From Prochlorococcus sp. AG-355-P18 (GTDB taxonomy: Bacteria > Cyanobacteriota > Cyanobacteriia > PCC-6307 > Cyanobiaceae): a DNA stretch of 42,956 bases. The first letter of the stretch is position 1; the number at the start of each line of letters is the position of its first letter. Of the stretch, positions 6,359 to 14,749 are shown piece after piece. The stretch lies in the NCBI GenBank assembly GCA_003280515.1, contig QCER01000013.1, positions 1 to 42,956 of the forward strand, in the 5' to 3' direction. The notes under the pieces were generated by a model. That model was not told where the DNA came from. It made no database searches and worked only from the letters and a program-made list of their open reading frames with translations. The translations under genes and the position numbers were made by a program.

Positions 6359-6943
6359 TTGTTTTTTTCAATTTTATTATTTGCCCACTTTCAAGCGGCA
6401 ATCATCCCAATACTATTAGGTATTAGATCGATCAATAAATTCAAACATATAAGTAAGAACAAATTGATACCTTTCGGTTTTGTTTTTTTAGGATTGGCAT
6501 CGATTTCTGAAATGATAGATCATACTCAAACGTCTTGGATTTATGTAGATCACTCCTCTTTATTTAATTGGTTATTTTATTCTTTCCTATCTTTAGGTCT
6601 AACATGTTTATCAATATCAGTTATAAAAAATAAGTTTATTCAAAAAACTAATTTTTGCATTTCTTTATGTTCAATAATCTCATATTTTTTATTTGATAAA
6701 ACTATTGCTCTCCTTTTTCAAGTAATAATAAGTATCCTGCTAATTATAAATTGGCAAAGAGTTTTTAAAGATTGGCTTTTTATTCTTTACCCAATATTTG
6801 GTATTTTTTTTACGACTTTCTTTGGCTCAAGGCTCTCAATTAGTGGCGATCAATTTTGGCATGTTTTAATAGGCCCATCTGGAACAATTAGCGTTCTTAC
6901 CTTTTATTTAGTATTAAAGAGATCGGACAAAAAATTTACTTAA
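6359..6943 (+). CDS. Hypothetical multi-pass membrane protein, 194 aa
   Basis: About six hydrophobic segments, beginning directly at the N-terminus (MFFSILLFAHFQAAIIPILL). A conserved-looking HTQTSWIYVDHSSLFNW loop lies near residues 60-76 and a SGDQFWHVLIGPSG segment near 158-171. The start is TTG at 6359; an in-frame stop at 6347 leaves almost no room upstream. I do not recognise the family. It is followed 7 bp later by the exported protein at 6951 and may be co-transcribed with it. Confidence 0.6.
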   Translation: MFFSILLFAHFQAAIIPILLGIRSINKFKHISKNKLIPFGFVFLGLASISEMIDHTQTSWIYVDHSSLFNWLFYSFLSLGLTCLSISVIKNKFIQKTNFCISLCSIISYFLFDKTIALLFQVIISILLIINWQRVFKDWLFILYPIFGIFFTTFFGSRLSISGDQFWHVLIGPSGTISVLTFYLVLKRSDKKFT

Positions 6944-6950
6944 GATTTTT

Positions 6951-7280
6951 ATGAAAATATTTGTATTTGTAAGTTTTATAGTGTGCTTAGTCACAATAAT
7001 CTCTCCAGTTGAAATCTTTGCTGATACAGCACTTGATGTTTACATGAATGATTTTTATTCTAAATCGAATGAAGCTAGCCAGATTCTTAAAGAAGTCGAA
7101 AATAGTTTAAAAGAGGGATCAAGAAAAAAAGTATGCTCTAGGCAAAGAGAGGCAGCAAGATTAGGTCTACTAGCTAATAAATCATTAATTAAAGCCTTTG
7201 AAATAGAGGGAGCTAATCCACCAATGCAAGCAATAAAGGCAAGTCAACAAAGATGGGAGTCTATTCTGAATGAGTGCTGA
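6951..7280 (+). CDS. Small exported protein, 109 aa
   Basis: Signal peptide MKIFVFVSFIVCLVTIISPVEIFA with a likely cleavage after IFA (residue 24). The mature part of about 85 residues is helical, with two cysteines (in KKVCSRQ and at the penultimate position, NEC) that could form a disulfide. Probably periplasmic or in the thylakoid lumen. Family not recognised. Confidence 0.65.
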   Translation: MKIFVFVSFIVCLVTIISPVEIFADTALDVYMNDFYSKSNEASQILKEVENSLKEGSRKKVCSRQREAARLGLLANKSLIKAFEIEGANPPMQAIKASQQRWESILNEC

Positions 7281-7307
7281 AGAAAGTCAGTAAATCTATA
7301 AATCTTT

Positions 7308-7742
7308 TTAAATTTGCATTCTTACAGATTTACTAATTAAGGGAATTTCAGGTTCAACTCCATAAATACATTGAGAAATTGAATAAATAAAAATACAAAG
7401 TGTAAATATAAAAATTATTGAGCCTAATTCAACTATGGGAATTATTCTCAAGAGATATGAAATTATTATCAAAGCAATATCAATTAATAAAGCTTGGCAT
7501 GCGTTATATCTAACGAAATAGGGAACATTTGGATTTCTTACTAATCCAGCAAACAAAATTATAAATAATAAAAAACTACCAAAAGGCAAAGATTTTTCAA
7601 TTATTGCTATCGGAAAAATTAGTAATAATAGTATTTTTAAAAAAGAATATTTATAGAACAAAAAATATCCAAAAGGTATTGATGCCTTTAATGGCAAAGT
7701 ATACAAAAATACTGATGAGAGTCTTTGGAATATCTGATTCAA
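7308..7742 (-). CDS. Tic20-like membrane protein
   Basis: 144 aa with four membrane segments. It carries the Tic20/Ycf60 pattern: RNPNVPYFVRYNACQALLIDI (residues 69-89), then a long hydrophobic pair, and near the end QCIYGVEPEIPLISKSVRMQ. In plastids Tic20 is part of the inner-envelope import channel; the cyanobacterial role is not settled. The only in-frame start consistent with the upstream stop is TTG at 7742, inside a small palindrome (TTCAAT...ATTGAA, 7738-7754). Confidence 0.8.
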   Translation of the reverse strand: MNQIFQRLSSVFLYTLPLKASIPFGYFLFYKYSFLKILLLLIFPIAIIEKSLPFGSFLLFIILFAGLVRNPNVPYFVRYNACQALLIDIALIIISYLLRIIPIVELGSIIFIFTLCIFIYSISQCIYGVEPEIPLISKSVRMQI

Positions 7743-7874
7743 TACATTATTGAAATGTCGTATTTATATTTTAACCTAATTTTTTGACATTATAAAAAGA
7801 CTTACTTTCGAAAATATCAACTTTGGCAGATGGTTATTAAATATTAGATAATTGATTCAGGTTCATAATTCAAA

Positions 7875-8264
7875 ATGCGTATCCTACATACAATGTTGAG
7901 GGTTGGAGATTTAGATAAATCCATTGATTTCTACGTCAATAGATTAGGAATGAATTTATTGCGAAAAAAGGATTATCCTCATGGAAAATTCACTTTGGCA
8001 TTTGTTGGTTATGGCTCAGAAAAAGAAAACTCAGTAATTGAATTAACTTATAACTGGGACAAAAAGTCTGAAGACTATGAGCTTGGGGATAAATATGGTC
8101 ATATAGCTATTGGAGTAAAAGATATTCATCTAATTTGCCAAGGATTAGAAAAAAATGGTTGTAAAATAACAACCAAACCTAAAAAAATGAAAAACAGTAC
8201 TACTGTCTTGGCTTTTGTTGAGGATCCTGATGGTTATAAAATTGAACTTATTGAAAGAGATTAA
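7875..8264 (+). CDS. gloA: Lactoylglutathione lyase (glyoxalase I)
   Basis: 129 aa, the usual bacterial GloA length. [20 protein letters not shown] carries the first metal ligand His5. [10 protein letters not shown] gives the Glu of the first half, [10 protein letters not shown] the second-half His, and [12 protein letters not shown] the final Glu. It converts the methylglyoxal-glutathione hemithioacetal to S-lactoylglutathione in the cytosol. All four metal ligands appear present. Stand-alone gene between tic20 (divergent) and the RHH pair. Confidence 0.93.
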   Translation: MRILHTMLRVGDLDKSIDFYVNRLGMNLLRKKDYPHGKFTLAFVGYGSEKENSVIELTYNWDKKSEDYELGDKYGHIAIGVKDIHLICQGLEKNGCKITTKPKKMKNSTTVLAFVEDPDGYKIELIERD

Positions 8265-8446
8265 AAGCTCAGAAGTTTTTAATTAAATAAACAAAAAACT
8301 AAAATTTAAAAAGATTGAATTATCAAATATATCGTTTTCAATTGGCGAAAAAATACCTCTAAGATCACATTGAATGAATTCTGCAGTTTCAACTATTCTA
8401 AAAGATTATTTCTAAGACGAGGAAATATTTAAAATAAAATTTAAAC

Positions 8447-8493
8447 AATCTATATTAAATCTATATAGATTGCATAGACAATTCATATAGATT
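8447..8493. promoter_or_regulatory. Phased operator-like cluster upstream of the RHH gene
   Basis: Four copies of the half-site AATCTATAT: direct at 8447-8455 and 8458-8466, inverted at 8463-8471 and 8485-8493. The middle two form a perfect 14-bp palindrome (8458-8471). Offsets of 11 and 22 bp place them on one face of the helix. The cluster ends 30 bp before the ATG of the RHH protein, the expected place for an autoregulatory operator. Confidence 0.55.
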
Positions 8494-8523
8494 TATATAT
8501 CATAGAATTATCTTATAAAGCTT

Positions 8524-9021
8524 ATGCCTAGTAATTGGTCAAAAATAAGAGATGAATGGCTTGATAGAACCGCAGTTGCGAAAGATGATGCAAAATGGGC
8601 ATTAGAAGCTTTAATTAATTCAGAAGAAGAGTTATTTGAAATAGAACAAAAAATAAAGAATAAAGAGGACACTATAAGTCAAGTAAAATTTTTGAAGAAA
8701 AAGGTTAAAGAAACTATTTCCTCTAAAGAAATTAGTCTCGATGATATTGCATTAAATACTTCAAATTCAAACAAAGTACAGATCTCAGTACCATCAAATC
8801 TTACTTATCTTTTAAAAGTTTGGGCTGCAGCAGAAGGAAGAGATCTATCAAGTGTTGCTTTTCAATGTTTAGAAACTGGTATAAGAGAAATGAAAAGCAA
8901 AGGTTCAATACCTTCAATAGCAGTAAATAGATATGACTCCGCCTGTCAAAAGAGGATTGCACTAGCAGAAGTAAATAATCTATTAGAGAAATACGAATTA
9001 GCTCAGGATGAAATCAAATAA
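8524..9021 (+). CDS. Putative RHH-containing regulator, 165 aa
   Basis: The N-terminal 60 residues are helical and highly charged (EEELFEIEQKIKNKED), coiled-coil-like. Residues about 85-120 (NKVQISVPSNLTYLLKVWAA, then RDLSSVAFQCLETGIREM) fit a ribbon-helix-helix: strand, helix, turn, helix. It is the first gene of a pair with the 130-aa protein 2 bp downstream and has a phased repeat cluster upstream. RHH proteins of this kind repress their own operons, either as plain regulators or as antitoxins. Assigned from pattern, not homology. Confidence 0.55.
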   Translation: MPSNWSKIRDEWLDRTAVAKDDAKWALEALINSEEELFEIEQKIKNKEDTISQVKFLKKKVKETISSKEISLDDIALNTSNSNKVQISVPSNLTYLLKVWAAAEGRDLSSVAFQCLETGIREMKSKGSIPSIAVNRYDSACQKRIALAEVNNLLEKYELAQDEIK

Positions 9022-9023
9022 TT

Positions 9024-9416
9024 ATGAACAACAGAAAAATCATTAAAGGATACAAAACATTAATATCATCAAGATTTAACGTAGATACTTCTATAGATAA
9101 ATCTAAAGATGGAATAATTTATACTCTTTATTCTGATGCATTTAATTCACTTAAAGTTGGTTTTGCTGAAAATGATAAGGTACTAGAAAAAAAAATATCA
9201 AGTGAAGCATTGATATTATTGGATATTAAAAAAGGCAAAAAGAAAGATCTATGTTTATTAATAACCACTCTAAATGAACTTGGCATCAGATATTCAGACA
9301 ATTTTTATTTCAAATACTCAGGTTCTTTAATGAAACATTTATCTACTTTAGGTTGGCCTGTTGGAAGATCACTTTATAAACAAAGAAAGATTAAAAAAGA
9401 ACTTGTATGTGCATAA
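9024..9416 (+). CDS. Hypothetical protein paired with the RHH regulator, 130 aa
   Basis: Starts 2 bp after the RHH gene stop and is surely co-transcribed. GIIYTLYSDAFNSLKVGFAE (30-49) is reminiscent of the strand-turn-strand start of GIY-YIG/T5orf172-like domains (YxLxx...KVGF). RYSDNFYFKYSGSLMKHLST and LGWPVGRSLYK follow. The catalytic residues of a nuclease are not clear. It may be a small nuclease or an accessory DNA-binding protein; function unproven. Confidence 0.5.
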   Translation: MNNRKIIKGYKTLISSRFNVDTSIDKSKDGIIYTLYSDAFNSLKVGFAENDKVLEKKISSEALILLDIKKGKKKDLCLLITTLNELGIRYSDNFYFKYSGSLMKHLSTLGWPVGRSLYKQRKIKKELVCA

Positions 9417-9418
9417 AT

Positions 9419-9892
9419 TTAAATGTAATCGCACTCTAAAGTTTCTCTGGTTTCTCTATTTGTAATTGGATTAGTTCCAGAAGCACTTTCACAAAATTTC
9501 CTAATAATATCTTTTGGCAAAAAAACATTTGTGAAGTCTGCACCTTGTATTTTTACATTTTCAAACTGGGTACTATAAGCAAAAGAATCCTCCAAGTTAG
9601 TATTTGATAAATCTGTTCCATCTAAAACAGCCGAGTCTAAAGTTACTTCTCTTAAGTTGGAGTTACTTAAATTAGTATCTTTCAATTTTGCTCCATAAAG
9701 AGTCGCATTTTGGAGCTCACAACCTGACAAATTTGCGTCTTGTAAATCAGTCAAATAGAAAGTAGCTCCTTTTAAATCTGATCCAGAAAAATCAGCCCCT
9801 ACCAAAGATTGTTTACCATAATCCAAAGCAGCAAAGCTTCTAGAAGGGAGGGTTAAAACAACTATTAAAAAAGTTAAAATTATAAATCTCAT
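9419..9892 (-). CDS. Exported pentapeptide-repeat protein
   Basis: Started at ATG 9892, so that it begins with a clean signal peptide MRFIILTFLIVVLTLPSRSFA; the alternative start at 9949 would put 19 charged residues before it. After cleavage it has about 15 A(D/N)LxX repeats (GADFSGSDLKGATFYLTDLQ and onward), forming a right-handed quadrilateral beta-helix. A short C-terminal tail holds two cysteines (FCES, LECDY). Likely in the thylakoid lumen or periplasm, as are other cyanobacterial pentapeptide proteins. Specific role unknown. Convergent with the 9024 gene with a 2-bp gap. Confidence 0.85.
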   Translation of the reverse strand: MRFIILTFLIVVLTLPSRSFAALDYGKQSLVGADFSGSDLKGATFYLTDLQDANLSGCELQNATLYGAKLKDTNLSNSNLREVTLDSAVLDGTDLSNTNLEDSFAYSTQFENVKIQGADFTNVFLPKDIIRKFCESASGTNPITNRETRETLECDYI

Positions 9893-9999
9893 TTGTTTGA
9901 GTAGTATTTCAATAAATTCTAACTTCTTAAGCTGAAATCTAAAAATCAATTATTTACTGAATGCTATATTTATTGAAATAGCAAATCACAAAATAGGTT

Positions 10000-11640
10000 T
10001 TGGATATAAGTCCTTATGATGCAATTGTTGTTGGTTCTGGAGCAACAGGAGGAATAGCAGCACTTACATTGGCAGAACAAGGGATCAAAGTTTTAGTAAT
10101 AGAAGCAGGGCCTCAAGTTAAAAGGGATGAAGCTAGTAATCATGAGCCAAAAAGTACGCTAAAAAGATTCTCAGGAGTCCTAACAAAAAAACATGCCAAT
10201 CAGTGTCAACATCCTGGTTATTGGAAAAATAATCCTGACTTATATTCAAATGAATTGAAGCATCCTTATGACTTCCCAAAAAAAAAGCCATTTCTTTGGA
10301 CACAAGGTAAACAATATGGGGGGAGATCATTAACTTGGGGAGGCATAACATTAAGACTTTCCTCAGAAGACTTTCATCCGGCTAAAAAAGACGGATTCGG
10401 GCCAAACTGGCCTATTTCATACGAAGAGATTTCCCCGCACTACGATTTTATTGAAAATTTCTGCGGCATTTATGGACGAAAAGATGATATCAAGGAGGTC
10501 CCAAACGGTAAATATATTGGTGAAATTCCTCTTACAGAAAACGAAAATGTTTTTGGCAGCAAAGTTAAATCAAAATTAAACTATCCATTTATCCAATCAA
10601 GAGGATTTGACCGTAACTCATCTGTAAAAGAAAAAAATTGGCCTAATTCCTCTAGCGTAGGAAGCTCTTTAAAAAAAGCTTTAGATACTGGCAATGTACA
10701 AATAATCTCTAATTACCTAGTGGAGTCTTTTGAGATAAACAAGATAACAGAGCTTGCCTCAAAACTAACGATTATAAACTTAGAAAATGGACACAAAGAA
10801 GTATTGGATTGTGATTTGATTCTTCTTTGCGCATCAACAATTTCAACACTGAGAATACTACTGAACTCAGAATACAAATCAAATTCCTCAGGGTTTAAAG
10901 ATAATTCTGGGAAATTAGGTAAATACCTAATGGATCACATATCTATTTGTAGATTTTTTTCAGTCCCAAAAGCAAAAAACTCAGATAATTCACTAGAAAA
11001 TCCACCCGATCTTTCTGGAGCAGGCAGCTTCTTTATTCCTTTTGGTTCAAATTTACCAGAAATTGACGACATAAATTTCCATAGAGGTTATGGAATCTGG
11101 GGGGCAATTGATAGATTAGGGATACCTAAATTTTTACAAAAAGACGCAAACAAATCCATTGGCTTTCTTATCGCCCATGGTGAAGTACTTCCTAGAGAGA
11201 AAAACTCAGTTTCTCTCTCAAGAAAAACAGATGAATGGGGAATACCAATTCCCTACATTGAATTCGAATGGAGCGAGAATGAGTTAAATATGGCAAAACA
11301 TATGGAAAAAACAATACAAAAATCAGTCAAAGCTGCAAATGGGAAAATAAAAAATATTGATGAACTAATGAATATTCCATTAGGGAGTTTATTTACAAAA
11401 AATTTGATAGCACTTTCAGATAGTCCTCCTCCTCCTGGATATTATATTCATGAGGTAGGGGGGGCACCAATGGGGTTAAATGAAGAAACTAGCGTAGTTG
11501 ATAAAGTTAACAGATTGTGGAGATGTAAGAATGTACTGGTACTAGATGGAGCATGCTGGCCCACATCATCTTGGCAAAGCCCCACACTTACAATGATGGC
11601 CTTGAGTAGAAGAGCCTGTTTAAATATTAAAAAGACTTAG
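10000..11640 (+). CDS. GMC-family FAD oxidoreductase
   Basis: 546 aa. The N-terminal dinucleotide-binding motif is DAIVVGSGATGGIAALTLAE (residues 7-26), with the second-strand acidic VLVIEAGP. KQYGGRSLTWGGITLRL is the GMC flavin-attachment-loop region. The C-terminal catalytic His lies in HEVGGAPMG, and PTSSWQSPTLTMMALSRRA contacts FAD. The family oxidises alcohols, sugars or choline-like substrates; the substrate cannot be told from sequence. TTG start. Its 3' end overlaps the DUF2811 gene tail-to-tail by 14 bp. Confidence 0.85.
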   Translation: MDISPYDAIVVGSGATGGIAALTLAEQGIKVLVIEAGPQVKRDEASNHEPKSTLKRFSGVLTKKHANQCQHPGYWKNNPDLYSNELKHPYDFPKKKPFLWTQGKQYGGRSLTWGGITLRLSSEDFHPAKKDGFGPNWPISYEEISPHYDFIENFCGIYGRKDDIKEVPNGKYIGEIPLTENENVFGSKVKSKLNYPFIQSRGFDRNSSVKEKNWPNSSSVGSSLKKALDTGNVQIISNYLVESFEINKITELASKLTIINLENGHKEVLDCDLILLCASTISTLRILLNSEYKSNSSGFKDNSGKLGKYLMDHISICRFFSVPKAKNSDNSLENPPDLSGAGSFFIPFGSNLPEIDDINFHRGYGIWGAIDRLGIPKFLQKDANKSIGFLIAHGEVLPREKNSVSLSRKTDEWGIPIPYIEFEWSENELNMAKHMEKTIQKSVKAANGKIKNIDELMNIPLGSLFTKNLIALSDSPPPPGYYIHEVGGAPMGLNEETSVVDKVNRLWRCKNVLVLDGACWPTSSWQSPTLTMMALSRRACLNIKKT

Positions 11641-11884
11641 AGGGTGTAAATAATTGATTTAAATAAATTTCTGAGACGGAATTATCTGTACAACCGTTTT
11701 GAACGAGAAAAGTAGCTAATGCTGAGTTTATAAGCTTATATTGATCCCAAGTCGGGTTACTTAATACGAAATCTTTCATAGTGTTATAAAGAGTTTCTGA
11801 AAGCTCTGTTTCTAATGAGACTTTATTTGAAGAGCACTCTACGAGTTTCTTATCAGTTAAATTTGTTTGGTTGATTTGATCCAT
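11627..11884 (-). CDS. DUF2811 family protein
   Basis: 85 aa from ATG 11884 (MDQINQTNLTD). The upstream start at 11938 adds 18 hydrophobic residues not typical of the family. SLETELSETLYNTMKDFVLS, then NPTWDQYKLINSALATFLVQ and YLNQLF, match the DUF2811 pattern found only in cyanobacteria. The fold is probably small and helical; function unknown. Convergent with the GMC oxidoreductase and overlapping it by 14 bp. Confidence 0.75.
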   Translation of the reverse strand: MDQINQTNLTDKKLVECSSNKVSLETELSETLYNTMKDFVLSNPTWDQYKLINSALATFLVQNGCTDNSVSEIYLNQLFTPSKSF

Positions 11885-12266
11885 AAATTTATTTTTTTCT
11901 ACATCAACAATAATGATATTTTTCTCTAAAAATATCAAGAAAAATCTTCTGGTAAACTTTTCAAATTATCAAATAAGACTCATGTTATATATAGGTTTTT
12001 AAAAAACTTCTTTTTCAAATAAGGAAATTGAATAGATCTTAAAAAAAAGTCAACAATAATGTTGAAGTCCTGTTTTTTTTGAAAAATACTGCCATTCCTA
12101 ATCCAGTGTGGATTTGGACGTGGAAAACAACCTGCAAATTGTGGAAAATCTAGCTCAAAATACTTTCACGATTTTATATTAAGAATACTTATATGCACTG
12201 AGTCTATTAAGACTAAGTCGAGAAAGAGACAGGTGATTCATTGATTTCAACGGATTTTCTTAAGAT
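11885..12266. other. Gene-free spacer with DnaA-box-like cluster
   Basis: No coding frame is convincing in these 380 bases. The spacer holds a TCAACA-ATAA-TGTTGA hairpin (about 12051-12066) followed some 8 nt later by eight T, which is a weak terminator candidate. It also holds three same-orientation DnaA-box-like 9-mers (12107-12148). Confidence 0.5.
12107..12148 (-). promoter_or_regulatory. Cluster of three DnaA-box-like 9-mers
   Basis: On the minus strand: AAATCCACA (12107-12115), TTTTCCACG (12119-12127) and TTTTCCACA (12140-12148). The last is an exact match to the cyanobacterial DnaA box; the others differ by one or two bases. All have the same orientation, with 12- and 21-bp offsets. 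An AT-rich stretch follows (about 12155-12195). No replication gene is nearby. Confidence 0.4.
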
Positions 12267-13397
12267 TTAGTCTTTATTAGGCAAGCGAAGCGTGACAGGT
12301 CCTAAAGGATGTTTTGAATTTGGATAAATACTATGGTGATGGTGATGGTGATTATGTTCATGTTGATGAGCCTCTTCATGTTCATGTTCTAAGTAATCAC
12401 TTCCTCCTGTGTCTGATTTTTCTTGATTATGAGTTGGTATTTGATTTTGTATTTCACAAGCACCATTACACTCAGGATCACATAAATCACAGCTGATACC
12501 CAAGCCCTCTACATGGTCATGATGACTTTCTTGGACCATTCCAACTTCTTTTTCAAAGCCAAATAAATTTGATCTATATTTACAGGTTGAGCAATTCATA
12601 AAATTATTACCTTCGTTATTAAGAATCTCTTCAATCCTTTCTACAAAAGTGTCCACCACATAAGACTGTGATGAAAGATATTTTGCATGTATAAATGAAA
12701 TATTTGGATTATTAATCGCAACTAAATCACTTTGCCTTTTTATTCTTGTAACAAGGACACCTGAGAAAAGGAAATAAGGGAAAACAATTATATTTTTATA
12801 ACCAAGTCTCACAACATTCTTCAAGCCAGATTCAACAAGAGGGAAAGTTACTCCAGAAAAAACTGTTTCCCCCCACCCTAAACCAATACCCTCTACGATC
12901 ATTCTCGTAATTTTTGAAACATTGGAATTCGCATCTGGGTCAGAAGAGCCTCTACCCACAACAACTAATAATGATTCTTCAGGTTTGAGATTATTATTTT
13001 GTTTAAATACATCTTTTACTCTTTCACAAGCTGCACTAATCATTAAATTATTAATACCTAATTCTCTTCCATAAATTATTTCAATTCCTGTTTTACTTGA
13101 ATAATTCATAAGCAGGCTAGGTATATCATTTTTTACATGGCCAGCAGCGAAAAGCATTGCAGGTATTGCAATTACTTTTTTTATAGAAAGATCTTTTAAC
13201 TTGTCTAAAGCATCAACAATCGAAGGTTTAGCAAATTCCAAGAAACCATATTTAACTAAAAAGTTTGGATATCTTTTTTGGATGAAATTAGTTAATTCTT
13301 GAAATTCAGTAATGGCTAGTTTATTTCTACTCCCATGTCCACAGATAAGTATTGCGACTTGATTATTTAACTTCAAATCTAAATTATCCAAATTCAA
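12267..13397 (-). CDS. cbiX: Sirohydrochlorin cobaltochelatase CbiX (long form)
   Basis: 376 aa with two fused CbiX-like domains (about 1-130 and 140-265). It inserts Co2+ into sirohydrochlorin at the start of anaerobic-type (pseudo)cobalamin synthesis. The active-site His pair is in ICGHGSRN (His21) and AGHVKND (His87). After the second domain comes MNCSTC, the MxCxxC iron-sulfur motif of long CbiX proteins. A Cys-rich stretch (SCDLCDPECNGAC) and a His-rich tail (HEHEEAHQHEHN plus six His) follow, likely for metal storage or delivery. Divergent from the FAD oxidase gene. Confidence 0.9.
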   Translation of the reverse strand: MNLDNLDLKLNNQVAILICGHGSRNKLAITEFQELTNFIQKRYPNFLVKYGFLEFAKPSIVDALDKLKDLSIKKVIAIPAMLFAAGHVKNDIPSLLMNYSSKTGIEIIYGRELGINNLMISAACERVKDVFKQNNNLKPEESLLVVVGRGSSDPDANSNVSKITRMIVEGIGLGWGETVFSGVTFPLVESGLKNVVRLGYKNIIVFPYFLFSGVLVTRIKRQSDLVAINNPNISFIHAKYLSSQSYVVDTFVERIEEILNNEGNNFMNCSTCKYRSNLFGFEKEVGMVQESHHDHVEGLGISCDLCDPECNGACEIQNQIPTHNQEKSDTGGSDYLEHEHEEAHQHEHNHHHHHHSIYPNSKHPLGPVTLRLPNKD

Positions 13398-13438
13398 CTA
13401 ATTATTTATACCATAATAGTAAAGAACAATATCATGTA

Positions 13439-14719
13439 GTGAAAAATAATAAAAACTTGCTTGAAGTTCCAAATATCAACTCAAAGGATGCAAGATTAAA
13501 GAAATTAATTTATGACGTGGATGAAGCCTTATTTAATGTGGGTAACTATTCTTACGAAAAATTCGAGCACCTTTGCGTGTGTAGTGGAGGTACAACTTCT
13601 AGCTGTGCAAAAAATGGTTTTACAACACTTGATCTAAGAAAAAATCACAGCAAAATTCATCTAGATAGAAAAACCAATTTAGTAACAATTGGAGGTGGTG
13701 TAATAATGGGGAATCTATTAAATCATTTACAAAAATATAATCGAAGTTTTCCAATCGGACTTTCTAAACTTCCTGGAGCAGGCTATATACTTACTGGTGG
13801 AGTAAGCCCGCTCAGTAGAACCTACGGATTAGCAATTGATAATATTGAATCAATAAAAGGTTTCTTGGGTAATGGCACATTTATTTCTTTAAAAAAAAAT
13901 CAAATAAATCCAGAAGAACAATTGATTTGGGAAGCAATTAAAGGCGCAGCACCCTTCTTTTCAATTATTACCGAAATAGAACTTAAGACTATCCAATCTA
14001 ATTCAATTAAGGTTATTGAAGGATTTGTAAATCTAAATGAACTTACAGAAATAATAAAACTATCAGAGGAATTTCCAGAAAATATTAGTCTTCAATGGAT
14101 TTATGCCCAAAAGATTTATATATATGTAGTTGCTGAACTCAAAAATAATTTAGAGGATAAAAGAACAGAAGAATGCCTAATGCTTCTAGAAAAATTCCCT
14201 ACTCTAGAAAAACAATTTTATGAAAACTTTAACAAAATAAATTTCTTCCCTAAGGAATTGAATTTATATGAGCTGAATGCAAATAACCATTCTGAGGTAA
14301 TTAGTCTTCTTGGAGAAGATTTAAAAAATGATATTCCAATTTTCATAAAATGTTTGGATGAAATAATGGATAATAAACCTAATAATTCCTGTTACATTGC
14401 TTCTCAACAATTAGGTTGGAAAACTAAAAAATTAAATCACGGCTCAAGCTTTTTTATTCATAGAAAAAGCACTTGGAAACCATGGATATATGCATCATGG
14501 AAAAAAAATGATCTTCAAGAAAAAGAAGTCGCTTTGGACTGGATTTATAAATCTTGGAGCAAGCTAAAAAAGTTTTATCCAAATATTCACTTAGCACAAT
14601 TACATAATCATTTGAATTCTCATGATGAAGAAATCACATTAGCCTTTGGAGATAGAATGAATGAATTAAAAACTTTAAAGAATATTTTTGACCCACAAGG
14701 TATTTTGCCTCCTTTATGA
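13439..14719 (+). CDS. FAD-linked oxidase (FAD_binding_4 family)
   Basis: 426 aa from GTG 13439. The frame is open back to TTG 13352, but that start lies inside cbiX and leaves no promoter; a CATAAT -10-like element at about 13413 fits 13439. CVCSGGTTSSCAKNGFTTLD and VTIGGGVIMGNLLNHLQ are the FAD-pyrophosphate loop of the vanillyl-alcohol/MurB-like fold. PGAGYILTGGVSPLSRTYGL corresponds to the second FAD loop. The C-terminus has an HNHLNSHDEE segment and ends NIFDPQGILPPL, typical of berberine/glycolate-oxidase-like C-termini. Substrate unknown. Confidence 0.75.
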   Translation: MKNNKNLLEVPNINSKDARLKKLIYDVDEALFNVGNYSYEKFEHLCVCSGGTTSSCAKNGFTTLDLRKNHSKIHLDRKTNLVTIGGGVIMGNLLNHLQKYNRSFPIGLSKLPGAGYILTGGVSPLSRTYGLAIDNIESIKGFLGNGTFISLKKNQINPEEQLIWEAIKGAAPFFSIITEIELKTIQSNSIKVIEGFVNLNELTEIIKLSEEFPENISLQWIYAQKIYIYVVAELKNNLEDKRTEECLMLLEKFPTLEKQFYENFNKINFFPKELNLYELNANNHSEVISLLGEDLKNDIPIFIKCLDEIMDNKPNNSCYIASQQLGWKTKKLNHGSSFFIHRKSTWKPWIYASWKKNDLQEKEVALDWIYKSWSKLKKFYPNIHLAQLHNHLNSHDEEITLAFGDRMNELKTLKNIFDPQGILPPL

Positions 14720-14749
14720 GCTAACTTCTTAACTATAAAGAAACTTAAA

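Noticed and set aside
8265..8446. Possible minus-strand coding remnant
   Set aside because: A short frame of about 40 codons reads like protein, but it has no start codon and an upstream stop. Too little to call a pseudogene.
13352..13438. N-terminal extension of the FAD-linked oxidase to TTG 13352
   Set aside because: It would overlap the divergent cbiX start by 46 bp and leave no promoter space; the GTG at 13439 is more reasonable, though not certain.
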